A DNA stretch of 17,573 nucleotides, taken from contig JAUPKM010000211.1 of the NCBI GenBank assembly GCA_030837445.1, positions 1 through 17,573 on the forward strand, read 5' to 3'. The notes beneath the pieces are model-generated. The model saw only the letters and a list, made by a program, of their open reading frames with translations. It ran no database searches and was not told the origin of the DNA. Shown here piece after piece: positions 1 through 8,062 of this stretch (its first letter is position 1; each line of letters starts with the position of its first letter). The position numbers and the translations under genes were made by a program. Source of the DNA: Actinomycetota bacterium. Its GTDB lineage: Bacteria > Actinomycetota > Actinomycetes > S36-B12 > UBA10799.

Positions 1-108
1 CCGACGTACGCCGCCAGTCTCGGTTGCGTGCGCCTGACCTCGGCCAGCATGGACCGTCTATGGCCCCGGCTATCCCGAGGGAAGACCGTCTTCGTCTACC
101 GCCGGTGA
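1..108 (+). CDS. L,D-transpeptidase (YkuD-type), C-terminal fragment
   Basis: The frame is open from base 1 and stops with TGA at 106-108, giving the last 35 residues of a protein whose start lies outside the window. It contains SLGCVRLT, which fits the YkuD catalytic signature S-x-G-C-[VI]-R with the nucleophilic cysteine. The usual His of SHGC is Leu here, a substitution I believe also occurs in other actinobacterial members. The tail (about 20 residues, ending in VFVYRR) is typical of the end of the fold. The family makes 3-3 crosslinks in peptidoglycan or anchors proteins to it, outside the membrane. The gene converges on the secreted protein that ends at 130, leaving 21 bp between the stops. 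The family call rests on one short motif. Confidence 0.72.
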   Translation, partial: PTYAASLGCVRLTSASMDRLWPRLSRGKTVFVYRR

Positions 109-129
109 GCCGGAGCCGAGCGACGTCCG

Positions 130-1017
130 TCACTCGTACGTCGGGTCCGGCGAGCGGCTCGGCGTGATGTGGCACCGCGGCGTGGAGGCGGGCTCGGGCG
201 GGGTGCTTGCACGCGGTGCGCCCGTCACACTCCCCGACGACGTCGCCATCCGGATCTGCACGTCGTCCACGAACAGCGTGACCGTCCCGGTGATTGCCTG
301 GCCGCAGGCCGTCGTCGGCTGGGTCACCTTCAGCGAGGCGCCCACCGGGATCATGCCGCCGTACATGCGGCCGTTGCAGTAGGCGTCCCAGTAGAGCGTC
401 GACGGCGAGAACCAGGCGACGATCGTCGTCCAGCCGTGGGACGTGACGCGCGCGACGCCGGGGATGTTGGTGAGTGCGCCCCTCGGGGCCAGCTGCACGT
501 ACGCCGGTGCGCTGCCCGGTGCGAGCCGGACCTTGGCCGTCACCTTGTGCCAGTTGTAGCCCTCGGCCGACGACGTGCCGCCCGACAGGTTCAGCCCCTT
601 GGTGCCGGTGACGCCCTCGACCTGCAGGCTCCGGGTGCCGCTGGCGGCCAGCTGACCGGTGTTGGTCAAGGTCACCCCTGAGTCACCGGTCCACCTCCCG
701 ACGGTGCCGTCCTCGAAGTCCGAGGCCGGCACCGGACCCGTCCCCCCCGTTCCGAGCCCGGAGGGGCACGGGGTCTCGGAGGTCGACGTGCCCCCGGTCC
801 GGGTTCCGGACGGCGTCGCCGTACCGGTCCGCGTCCCTGACCCGGTCGGCAGCGACGTGGTTGTCACGGCCGGTCCGGTCGCGGCGGTCGCCTGCGCGTC
901 GACGGGCAGAGCGTCACCGGCCACCGCGACGGCTGTCCCGACGCCCGACGTCATCACGACCGTCGCCAGCACCACCAACGCGAGCCGCCCGCGCCCCATC
1001 CTCACGTCTCGAGTCAT
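130..1017 (-). CDS. Secreted protein with a carbohydrate-binding-module-like beta-sandwich domain
   Basis: The 295-residue product begins with a clear signal peptide: basic n-region (RDVRMGRGR), hydrophobic core at about 11-33, and small residues AVA-G for cleavage near 33/34. A Thr/Ser/Gly/Pro-rich linker follows (about 45-97). A globular module at about 98-256 opens with DFEDGTVGRWTG and closes with VTLFVDDVQIRM, the usual start and end of CBM4/9/22-like galactose-binding sandwiches. Four cysteines (84, 214, 238, 282) could form disulfides. No catalytic domain is present, so the protein would bind extracellular glycan or cell wall and not degrade it. The ATG at 1017 is preceded by GAGGGGG at good spacing. 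The Pro/Ser-rich tail (257-295) beyond the module is unexplained. The ligand cannot be deduced. Confidence 0.78.
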   Translation of the reverse strand: MTRDVRMGRGRLALVVLATVVMTSGVGTAVAVAGDALPVDAQATAATGPAVTTTSLPTGSGTRTGTATPSGTRTGGTSTSETPCPSGLGTGGTGPVPASDFEDGTVGRWTGDSGVTLTNTGQLAASGTRSLQVEGVTGTKGLNLSGGTSSAEGYNWHKVTAKVRLAPGSAPAYVQLAPRGALTNIPGVARVTSHGWTTIVAWFSPSTLYWDAYCNGRMYGGMIPVGASLKVTQPTTACGQAITGTVTLFVDDVQIRMATSSGSVTGAPRASTPPEPASTPRCHITPSRSPDPTYE

Positions 1018-1163
1018 GGTTCCCCCTCACCCATCCGCCAGACGCCGGTGATCTGGTCGGGTTCGTGATGGTATGACCTTGAGCCGAACTCGCCTACGGT
1101 GTCCCGCTGTCCACCGTCCGGTCCTGGGCCTCTCCTTGAAACACGTTCAACCGCCGGCCCCCC

Positions 1164-1212
1164 GCCGGCATGGCGTCCCGCCGACCCCCCCGCCGGCAAG
1201 CGCCATGCCGGC
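1164..1212. repeat. Perfect 12-bp inverted repeat, 25-nt loop
   Basis: GCCGGCATGGCG at 1164-1175 is matched exactly by its reverse complement at 1201-1212. The loop is C-rich and contains another GCCGGC, so alternative pairings exist. It sits mid-way between divergent genes, where it could be an operator, a transcript-end hairpin or a remnant of a mobile sequence. No T-tract follows on either strand. Confidence 0.55.
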
Positions 1213-1322
1213 CTCCCGGCGATGTGCTGCCTCGACAGACCATCACATCCGGGGGCCCGCCACTGGCCGGAGCGGACCGAGCTGCCCTGTCGTCGCAGGT
1301 CACGGCGGTCTCCCGGATTTGT

Positions 1323-1365
1323 CCGGCGGATCGGTCCGGTGCCGTGATCTCACGGGATCCGCCGG
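1323..1365. promoter_or_regulatory. Nested inverted repeat upstream of the NACHT gene
   Basis: A perfect 10-bp pair, CCGGCGGATC (1323-1332) and GATCCGCCGG (1356-1365), encloses a second perfect pair, CCGTGA (1342-1347) and TCACGG (1350-1355), with a 2-nt centre. The inner right arm abuts the outer right arm, leaving a 9-nt bulge on the left. The element lies 75-117 bp before the GTG start at 1440, a position suited to an operator or a leader hairpin controlling the NACHT gene. Pairing is seen directly; the function is inferred. Confidence 0.5.
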
Positions 1366-1439
1366 TTGCCTCCCGCTAACGTGTCGTCGTCGCCAAGGAA
1401 GCGGCGGCGGGAAGCGGCGGGGAGGGGGATCCGAGGGAC

Positions 1440-4250
1440 GTGACGAGCCAGACGCGTTCGGAGTTCGCGGAGGCGTTGGAGGGTCTCCTGTACGCGCACA
1501 GCCGCCAAGGGGTGACCGCCCGGCATCTGGCGACGCGCATCGCGCAGGCCGAGAGCCGCACCTCCCCACGCGGCGGGCGTGGGCGGGACGACGCGGCGGA
1601 GCGCCGCAACCGCATCCGGCGGTGGGAACGTTGCCTGAGCGACTGGCGCCGAGGCAAGAGTCTCCCGGCCTCGCCAGAGGTTCTCGCGCTCGCCCTGGCC
1701 GAGATCGCGTCCCCCCGGGAGCGGCAGCACCTCAGCGCCCTCTGGTGGACGGCGAAGACGGCTCCACCCCCGGCGGCTCCGGTCGCGCCGCCCCCGGCGG
1801 CTCCGGCTCCGGCCGAGGTGACTCAGCAGTCGGAGGCCGCGGTACCTGCTGCTCCGGCCCGGGTACTGCCCACGGCGAACCCGGAACGCTGGGTCGCCGC
1901 GACCGCCGTCCTGGCGGTGGCCTGGGTGGGTTCTGTCCTCGCGGCGCAGCAGGGAGCGACAAGGACCGGGGGGTGGGCGGCGGCCCTCGGGGGGCTCTTC
2001 ACGATCGTGGCGGGCGGGGCGCTGGCCGCACGGGGCCGGACGACCGCGCCGGACGGCGTCCGCGCGGGGTGGGCCGCGGAGGACCTCGCGACGGCGACGA
2101 CGACCTGCTGGCGGAGGCAGGCACAGGGGTGGGCGATCGACCGGGACGTGATCCCGGTCTGGTGGCATCGCGACGCGGGGACTGACGACGAGGCGCTGCG
2201 GCCGCTCGTCTCGGGCCAGGGGCCGCTGCCCCTGCCCGGCACCTCGCCGGGGCAGGAGGCCACGACGGTCCGTGAAGGATCGGTCGACTCCCTCTATCGG
2301 GACGTCTACCGCCGGTTGCCACGGGGGCGGCTGGTCATCGTCGGGAAGCGAGGCTCGGGAAAGACGGCGGCGATGGCGTTGCTGCTGCTCGCCGCGGTGC
2401 AGCACCGCGAGACGCTCACCAGGACCTCCCCGGCACGCGCGGGCGCCGTCCCCGTGCCGGTGTGGCTCAGCCTCGCCTCGTGGAATCCCCGGAGCACCAG
2501 CCTGTCCGACTGGGCCCAGGACACCCTGGAGCGTGAGTACCCCTTCCTCGGCGATCGGGCGCTCTACGGGCGCTCCGTGGCCCGTCGGCTCCTGGAACAG
2601 GGCCGGGTGACGCTCCTGCTCGACGGGCTGGACGAGATGCCCGCCCCGCTGCGCGGCGTCGCCCTCGACCGGATCGACCACGACACGACGATCCGCCTCG
2701 TCCTCACCAGCCGGCTCGACGAGTACGCGGAAGCTACCCGTCACGGGCATCTGCGGGACGTCGTCGTCGTCCGGCTCGACGCCGTGGACACCGACATGGT
2801 CCGCGACTACCTGCGACGAGGCCACGCGACCGAGCGCGCGAAGCAGTGGGCCGAGATCGCCGATCATCTCGCCGCCCACCCCGAGGGTGTTCTCGCCACG
2901 GCCCTGGACCGGCCACTGATGATCAGTCTCGCCCGGGACGCCTACGCCTCGCACGCGGAGGCCACCTATCGCGACACCGATCCTCGCGTCCTCGTGGAAG
3001 ATCCCCGCCTGACCACTCCCGAGACGGTCCGCTCCCATCTGATCGAGCAGCTGTTCGTGCGCGCCTACCCGGATGGTCCACGTCGCCAGCAGGCCCTGTA
3101 CTGGCTCGGCTGGCTGGCCGCCGCCCTCGACCGTTCCCCGGACATCCACTGGTGGAACCTCCCCCACCGGGTCCGTGGCGCCCACGCCGTCACGAACCTG
3201 ATGCTCGGCCTGCTCACGGTGGTCGCGTCCACGCTCGGCGTCGGCCTGGTGCACGGCGTGGGACTGCGGACGGAGCACCTGCCCCTCCTCGACCGGGTCT
3301 CCGCCGGGCTCACGGCCGGGATCATGCACGGGCTGCCCGCAGGCGCCGCCGTGGCGCTCCTCGCCGCGTTCACCCGCGGCAGGTTGAGCGGGATCGCCGT
3401 AGGTCTGGGCGTCGGTGTCGCCGGCGAGATCGGCTATGCCCTGGCGCGGGGCGGCGGACTCGTCATCCCGGCGGAAGGGCAGGACGACCGGGGCGTCGTC
3501 CTCGGGCTGGTCGCGGGCATGAGCCTGTTCTACGCGTTTGTGGGTTTCTTCCTGGGCGGGCTGCGGACCTGGCACGCGAACGGCCCGAAAGAGCTGCGGA
3601 TCCGGGGGCCACGCCGCCACGGCTGGCTGCGCGAACTCACCCTGGGCACCAGCGTCGGAGGCGCGGCCGGGTGCGCGATGGGCTGGTTGCTGATCAGCCC
3701 CTACGGCCACGACGCCTCACTGGAACTGGCCGTCACCGCGATGTTCACCGTCGGCGGTCTCCTTGTCGGCGCGGCGGGAACGGCGCTGCTGTCGATGGGG
3801 GTCCGCCCCGTTACCGAGACGCGCCCCGTCTTCTCCGTGGAGATGAGTCACTCGGTCGACCGGCGCTCGGCGCTGGGTGTCACCGTCGCCGTCGCCACGG
3901 TCATCACGGTCCTGGGGGTCCTCGTTCTCGCCACGGTCTTCTGCCCGCTGCACGGGTTGCGCCACGGGCTGGCCACGAGCTGCTCGTTCGGCCTCGTCTG
4001 CGGCGTCGTGGCAGGCCTCACCATCGGGCTCGGCAGCCACCACTCGACCTACCTGCGAGGTGCCGAAATGGTGCTGCGCCTACGGGGACACGGCCGGATC
4101 CGGTTCGTCGCCCTCCTCGCGAACGCCCACGCCGAGCACATCCTCCGCCGCTCGGGGATCGCCCTGCAGTTCCGTCACGAGGACCTCGGGCGGCACCTGT
4201 TGGAACGCCACCGCACGGCGACGTCGGTCAGTTCCGCATCGTCAGGTTGA
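1440..4250 (+). CDS. HTH-NACHT STAND ATPase with about ten transmembrane segments
   Basis: The product has 936 residues. Residues 8-105 resemble an actinobacterial XRE-like helix-turn-helix (LSDWRRGKSLP is the typical recognition-helix tail), with a basic insertion near 42-62. A Pro/Ala linker (106-146) leads to two TM helices (about 151-169 and 178-197). A NACHT NTPase follows, with Walker A GKRGSGKT (302-309), Walker B TLLLDGLDEMP (391-401) and LVLTSRLDEY (sensor-like, 420-429). The C-terminal half has about eight more TM helices (about 581-605, 620-645, 650-670, 685-707, 734-752, 764-784, 811-834, 845-865), and the protein ends with a QFRHEDLGRHLLE element (910-922) that I recall from related actinobacterial NACHT membrane proteins. 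GTG at 1440 is preceded by purine-rich GGAGGGG/GAGG. Bacterial NACHT proteins of the STAND class include antiphage ATPases; defence is inferred here, and a sensory or transport role is not excluded. The stop lies 14 bp from the stop of the opposing NLR. Confidence 0.85.
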   Translation: MTSQTRSEFAEALEGLLYAHSRQGVTARHLATRIAQAESRTSPRGGRGRDDAAERRNRIRRWERCLSDWRRGKSLPASPEVLALALAEIASPRERQHLSALWWTAKTAPPPAAPVAPPPAAPAPAEVTQQSEAAVPAAPARVLPTANPERWVAATAVLAVAWVGSVLAAQQGATRTGGWAAALGGLFTIVAGGALAARGRTTAPDGVRAGWAAEDLATATTTCWRRQAQGWAIDRDVIPVWWHRDAGTDDEALRPLVSGQGPLPLPGTSPGQEATTVREGSVDSLYRDVYRRLPRGRLVIVGKRGSGKTAAMALLLLAAVQHRETLTRTSPARAGAVPVPVWLSLASWNPRSTSLSDWAQDTLEREYPFLGDRALYGRSVARRLLEQGRVTLLLDGLDEMPAPLRGVALDRIDHDTTIRLVLTSRLDEYAEATRHGHLRDVVVVRLDAVDTDMVRDYLRRGHATERAKQWAEIADHLAAHPEGVLATALDRPLMISLARDAYASHAEATYRDTDPRVLVEDPRLTTPETVRSHLIEQLFVRAYPDGPRRQQALYWLGWLAAALDRSPDIHWWNLPHRVRGAHAVTNLMLGLLTVVASTLGVGLVHGVGLRTEHLPLLDRVSAGLTAGIMHGLPAGAAVALLAAFTRGRLSGIAVGLGVGVAGEIGYALARGGGLVIPAEGQDDRGVVLGLVAGMSLFYAFVGFFLGGLRTWHANGPKELRIRGPRRHGWLRELTLGTSVGGAAGCAMGWLLISPYGHDASLELAVTAMFTVGGLLVGAAGTALLSMGVRPVTETRPVFSVEMSHSVDRRSALGVTVAVATVITVLGVLVLATVFCPLHGLRHGLATSCSFGLVCGVVAGLTIGLGSHHSTYLRGAEMVLRLRGHGRIRFVALLANAHAEHILRRSGIALQFRHEDLGRHLLERHRTATSVSSASSG

Positions 4251-4264
4251 TCAGCGCTCGCGGA

Positions 4265-7200
4265 CTACGCGGATGGACGTTCGTCGGTGTGGATGAGGGT
4301 GAACAAGCGAGGGCTGCTGTCCCCAGCGACGAAGATGGAGCCCGGGCCTGTCCAGACCACCTGACCCGGGTGGACCTCGATCCGGATCGAGCACACGTTC
4401 TCGCCGGAGGCGATGTCCCAGATCCGGATGACGCGGTCGTCGCCCGCAGTCGCGAGCAGACGGTTGTCCGGGGATACCGCGAGGTGATTCACGCCCTGTA
4501 CGTGTCCGGCGAGGGTGTGGCGGAGCTGGCCGGATCCGACGTCCCAGACACGCACGTCCCGGTAGGCGACGGTGACGAGCCAGGTGCCGTCCGGGGACGA
4601 TGCCATCGTCCGGCAGGCTCCGCCCTCCAGTTTCAGCTGCTGCAGGACGTTCCCGGTCGCCGGATCCCAGATGGTGATGTTTCTGTTCGCTCCTGCGGAT
4701 GCTAACCAATCCCCAGACGAGGGCAGAGCGAGCGCCGTGACGAAGTGCGACTCGGAGTCGAGCACTCGCACGAGCTGTCCGGTCGCCGGATCTGTGATCT
4801 GGATGTCCGGGCCGTACCCGGCGGCGGCGAGCCAGGCGCCGTCGGCGGGGGTGGCCAGGTGCCATCGCCATCCGCCGGGGCAGCGGATCTGATGGTCCCA
4901 GCGCTCGGAGGCGCCGGACCACAGGTAGATGGTGCTGGCCGATCCGGCGGCGGCGAGCCAGGCGCCGTCCTGCGGGGCGGCCAGGGTGTGGATCTGGCCT
5001 GCGTGTCCGGCCAGTTCATGGCGAAGCCGGACGCCATCGCCCTCGTGATCACGGTTCCAGATCCGGACGGCGTGGTCGTAACCGGTGGTGGCGAGCCAGG
5101 GCCCGTTCGGCGGAACCTCCAATGCGGTGACCCTTCCGCGATGGGCGTCCGGGTAGATGTGGACGGTGGCGTCCGCGGCGAAGGTGAGGAGGCTGCCGTC
5201 AACGTTGGCGCCGATCGTCGTGCCGTCGTCGGCGTGACCGAGCCGGGTGATGATGTCGCAGAAGCCGAGGAGGGTGTGCCGGGATCGGCCGGTGCCGGTG
5301 TCCCAGATCCGGACGGTGCAGTCCCGCGAGGAGGTGGCCAGCCACTGACCTTCGGGCGGCATCACGGCGTGGAATCCGGGGGCGGCGTGCCCGGCGAGTT
5401 CGAGGACTTTCTCACCGGTCGAGGTGTCGTGGACGTCGATCGCGTTGCCCGGGCCACCGATGACGACCCGTTGGCCGTCAGGGCTCAGGGCGATGCACTC
5501 CAGGGCGCTCACCGGCTCGGATCGGAGGACGTGCAGGAGAGTCCCATCACCGCCGTCCCAGATCCTTACGTTCGAGTCGCCGCCGTAGGTGGCTATGACG
5601 GTGGCGTCGGTCATCACCCGCATGGCCATGGGATGTCCGCCCGTGCTGACCAGGATGCTCTGCTCGCTCCAAGTCCTGGTGTCCCAGAGGGTGATCTGGT
5701 TGCTGAGCGCTGCTAGCAGGGTCCCGTGAGCCAGGAATCCCACCCGGGAAACACCCCACGAGGACCGGCGGACAAGATCGAAAACCCTGTCTCGTTGAGG
5801 ATCTGGGTCGGGAGGTTCCTGAGGGGAGCTTGGGTACGCACCGATTGACGCAGCCTGCATCTGGTGACGGCGCTGGCCGGTCGCCGGGTCCCACACGCGC
5901 ACGGTGAGGTCACCGCCTGCTGTCACCAGCCAGGTGCCGGCCGGGTCGGCGGCCAGGCTCCCGACGTAGCCAGTGGGATCGCGGAAGCGGCGCAGGGTCT
6001 CCCCCGTGCAGGGGGCGGTCAGGACGACGGTGCCGCGCCGGTCCGCGGAGGCGAGCCAAGCGCCGTCCGCCGGCATCGCCAGGCCTGCGATCACGTCGGA
6101 GTGCGAGGTGACGACGTGCCGGGTCCGGCCGGTCTCCAGATCCCAGATCCGGACCGTGGCATCGGTGCTCGCCGAGGCCAGCCACTTCCCGTCCGGGGCG
6201 ACGACGAGTGCGACGACCCGGTTGGAGTGGCCCGTGAGATGGTGGATCAGTTCGCCGGTGCGGACGTCCCAGATCCCGATCATGCTGTCATTGCCGCCGG
6301 TAGCAAGCCAGGATCCGTCCGGTGCCGTGGCGAGGACCTTGACCGCACCGGCATGGACGAACCGCCTCCCGGACCGGTCTCGGCACCGGGACCAACCCTG
6401 GGCTTGCCACCGAACCGGTTCCCGGTCGTCGACCCGAACGCACCAGGGTTCGCCCCGGAGGTCGAGTTCCCTGGCGAATCCGGCCAGCACCAGCTGGGGC
6501 CGAATCAGTGAAAGCAGGGTGGACCGCAGCGCGCCGGGCGGGTCGAGCTTCCCCAGGAGATATCCGCGGCGTGCCACGAGCCGGTGCAACGTCGTCGCTG
6601 TCTCGTCGTCCGACAACGCCAGATCGGCCTGGAGCCCGGACGGGCCGACGTGTTCCAGGACACCGACCACGAACTCCGGATGCGTCACCACCCGCCGCAC
6701 CTCGTCGTCTCGTCCGGCCTCTTTCAGATGGGAGGCGAGATGGGCCCACAGATAGGTCTCGGCCGACGGAAGCCGCCACCACCGGCTGCCCTGCCCGCAG
6801 CCCGGTCCGGTAGCGGGGACGAGTGCGCGATGGGCATCCACCAGCATCGTGTTCAGCCGAGGCAGGTCGTCCTTCGCTGCGTGCCGGAGATAGTCCCGGA
6901 CGACGTCGTGCAGGCGCAGCGACGGGCCTGCATTGTCCGCAGCCGCCTCCTGGTGATCGGTGACCAGGGACAGGTCCGCCAGTCTGCGGCAGAACCGGTA
7001 GGTCCGCGCCGTCGACCACTCTGCCGACGTGCGCCAGTACCGTGCCAGCAGAGACCACGGCACGTCGGTGTCCTCGGCGAAGACGGCCAGTTCCAGATAC
7101 CGCGCCCGTTCCTCGCCGGACAGACACCGCAGACTGGCCTCGACCGTGGCACCTACCGCCTCATCCCGGCGCTGCGCGTCCTCCAGGTCCAAGGCGGTGG

Positions 7201-8062
7201 GGCCTTCTTCGGCGAGGTACTCCAGCATCCCGGCCAGGGACTGCTCCACCCCAGCACCGGCACGCACATGCGCGCGTACCGCCGCGTTCACCAGCCCCAG
7301 CAGGACCGGCCAGCATCCCGTCGCCGTGAGCAACTGCTCACATCGAGCCCGGACGGCCTGTTTGTCAGTCCCTCGGCCCGGAGCGAGGTCCACGCCTGAC
7401 AGTAGAAGGTGCCGTGCCTGGTCACGGGCCATCACATCCACGTCGACCAGGTCAGCCCGCCCGTCCACGGTGCTCCGTACCCGCGTCGTGATCAACCGGA
7501 CGGCCCGGGACCCGCCGTAGAGGAACGCCTCCACCTGCTCCCGGCTCCAGACGTCGTCCACCACGACCAACACCCGCCGGTCCCCCAGGCAGCGTCCCAG
7601 CTCACCACCCGCTTGCTCGGGATCAGTCAGGGGCGGCTTCACCCCGGTCAACTGCCAGGTCACCTGGTTGACCCGCTCGGCCAGCTCCGGACCGGTCAGC
7701 CGCTCCCCCAACGTCACCCACACGACGCCGTCCCGGAAACGGTCGCGGATCTCCCGCTCGTGCACGAGCATCCGTGCCAGCGTCGACTTGCCGAACCCTC
7801 CTCCGCCGAGCACCGCAGTGGTCAACGCCACATTGCCCTCGCTGTCGAGGAGCGCTCGACGCAAGTGGTCACTGGTGTCCGGGCGCGCCACCTCCCACCC
7901 TGACAGCCTCGGCACCGCGAAGACCGGCCCTCGGTCGTCCCGCTCCGGGTCTGGATCAGGCCGACCGAACAGGTTGACCTGAAGGTTCGCTCGTCCCCAC
8001 TGCCCTCCCCGGACCTCGGGGATATCGTCACCCGTCTCAGGGACGGCGTCCGGGGTTCTCAC
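4265..8062 (-). CDS. NB-ARC (AP-ATPase) NLR with WD40 propellers and an N-terminal amyloid signalling motif
   Basis: This 1265-residue protein has Apaf-1-like architecture. Residues 21-33 (QWGRANLQVNLFG) match the last 13 residues of the upstream small protein. The NB-ARC follows: P-loop GGGGFGKST (86-94), Walker B VLVVVDDVW (164-172), ITTR (191-194), the GLPL-equivalent WPVLLGL (251-257), and an MHD-like LHD (384-386) in the winged-helix region. From about 570 to 1255 there are roughly 14-15 WD40 blades (repeated DGxWLA...G.D..I.IWD), enough for two propellers. STAND NLRs bind ligand through the repeats, oligomerise on nucleotide exchange and present their N terminus. The GTG start at 8062 overlaps the upstream stop as GTGA, and no independent Shine-Dalgarno is visible, so translation is probably coupled. 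The trigger is unknown; phage defence or programmed cell death is inferred. Confidence 0.93.
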   Translation of the reverse strand: MRTPDAVPETGDDIPEVRGGQWGRANLQVNLFGRPDPDPERDDRGPVFAVPRLSGWEVARPDTSDHLRRALLDSEGNVALTTAVLGGGGFGKSTLARMLVHEREIRDRFRDGVVWVTLGERLTGPELAERVNQVTWQLTGVKPPLTDPEQAGGELGRCLGDRRVLVVVDDVWSREQVEAFLYGGSRAVRLITTRVRSTVDGRADLVDVDVMARDQARHLLLSGVDLAPGRGTDKQAVRARCEQLLTATGCWPVLLGLVNAAVRAHVRAGAGVEQSLAGMLEYLAEEGPTALDLEDAQRRDEAVGATVEASLRCLSGEERARYLELAVFAEDTDVPWSLLARYWRTSAEWSTARTYRFCRRLADLSLVTDHQEAAADNAGPSLRLHDVVRDYLRHAAKDDLPRLNTMLVDAHRALVPATGPGCGQGSRWWRLPSAETYLWAHLASHLKEAGRDDEVRRVVTHPEFVVGVLEHVGPSGLQADLALSDDETATTLHRLVARRGYLLGKLDPPGALRSTLLSLIRPQLVLAGFARELDLRGEPWCVRVDDREPVRWQAQGWSRCRDRSGRRFVHAGAVKVLATAPDGSWLATGGNDSMIGIWDVRTGELIHHLTGHSNRVVALVVAPDGKWLASASTDATVRIWDLETGRTRHVVTSHSDVIAGLAMPADGAWLASADRRGTVVLTAPCTGETLRRFRDPTGYVGSLAADPAGTWLVTAGGDLTVRVWDPATGQRRHQMQAASIGAYPSSPQEPPDPDPQRDRVFDLVRRSSWGVSRVGFLAHGTLLAALSNQITLWDTRTWSEQSILVSTGGHPMAMRVMTDATVIATYGGDSNVRIWDGGDGTLLHVLRSEPVSALECIALSPDGQRVVIGGPGNAIDVHDTSTGEKVLELAGHAAPGFHAVMPPEGQWLATSSRDCTVRIWDTGTGRSRHTLLGFCDIITRLGHADDGTTIGANVDGSLLTFAADATVHIYPDAHRGRVTALEVPPNGPWLATTGYDHAVRIWNRDHEGDGVRLRHELAGHAGQIHTLAAPQDGAWLAAAGSASTIYLWSGASERWDHQIRCPGGWRWHLATPADGAWLAAAGYGPDIQITDPATGQLVRVLDSESHFVTALALPSSGDWLASAGANRNITIWDPATGNVLQQLKLEGGACRTMASSPDGTWLVTVAYRDVRVWDVGSGQLRHTLAGHVQGVNHLAVSPDNRLLATAGDDRVIRIWDIASGENVCSIRIEVHPGQVVWTGPGSIFVAGDSSPRLFTLIHTDERPSA
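4818..4969. repeat. 26-bp perfect direct repeat between successive WD40 blades
   Basis: The same 26 bases occur at 4818-4843 and 4944-4969, 126 bp apart, which is 42 codons or one blade. They encode the DGAWLAAAG turn of adjacent blades of the NLR. A diverged third version lies near 6048-6067. This is a sign of blade duplication or gene conversion inside the sensor domain. Confidence 0.6.
7964..8002 (-). other. Amyloid signalling motif, NLR copy
   Basis: This encodes NLR residues 21-33, QWGRANLQVNLFG. It aligns without gaps to the effector motif, with 7 of 13 identical plus Val/Ile. It lies upstream of the NB-ARC in a short, charged, probably disordered N-terminal segment, the position expected for an oligomerisation-triggered nucleator. 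Confidence 0.8.

Larger units (their letters stand above)
1018..1439. other. Divergent intergenic region (422 bp) with two large inverted repeats
   Basis: No ORF here has a convincing start, ribosome binding site or family resemblance. The region separates the - strand secreted-protein gene from the + strand NACHT gene, so it should hold both promoters, but I found no convincing -35/-10 pair. Two extended inverted repeats (1164-1212 and 1323-1365) are listed separately. Confidence 0.6.

Noticed and set aside
1760..1880. Repetitive Pro/Ala coding DNA in the NACHT gene as a possible repeat array
   Set aside because: It is a low-complexity inter-domain linker of the protein, not a spacer-repeat array.
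1350..3710. 786-codon open frame on the - strand opposite the NACHT gene
   Set aside because: It is an antisense shadow caused by high GC3. It has no recognisable domains, has an Arg/Gly/Pro-rich composition, and the + strand carries Walker motifs.
2846..4705. 619-codon + strand frame across the NACHT 3' end and into the NLR
   Set aside because: Arg/Pro-rich composition, no family features, and it crosses two genes with clear motifs in other frames.
4745..5716. 323-codon + strand frame inside the NLR propeller, with regular repeats
   Set aside because: The periodicity is the antisense image of the WD40 blades; there is no ribosome binding site.
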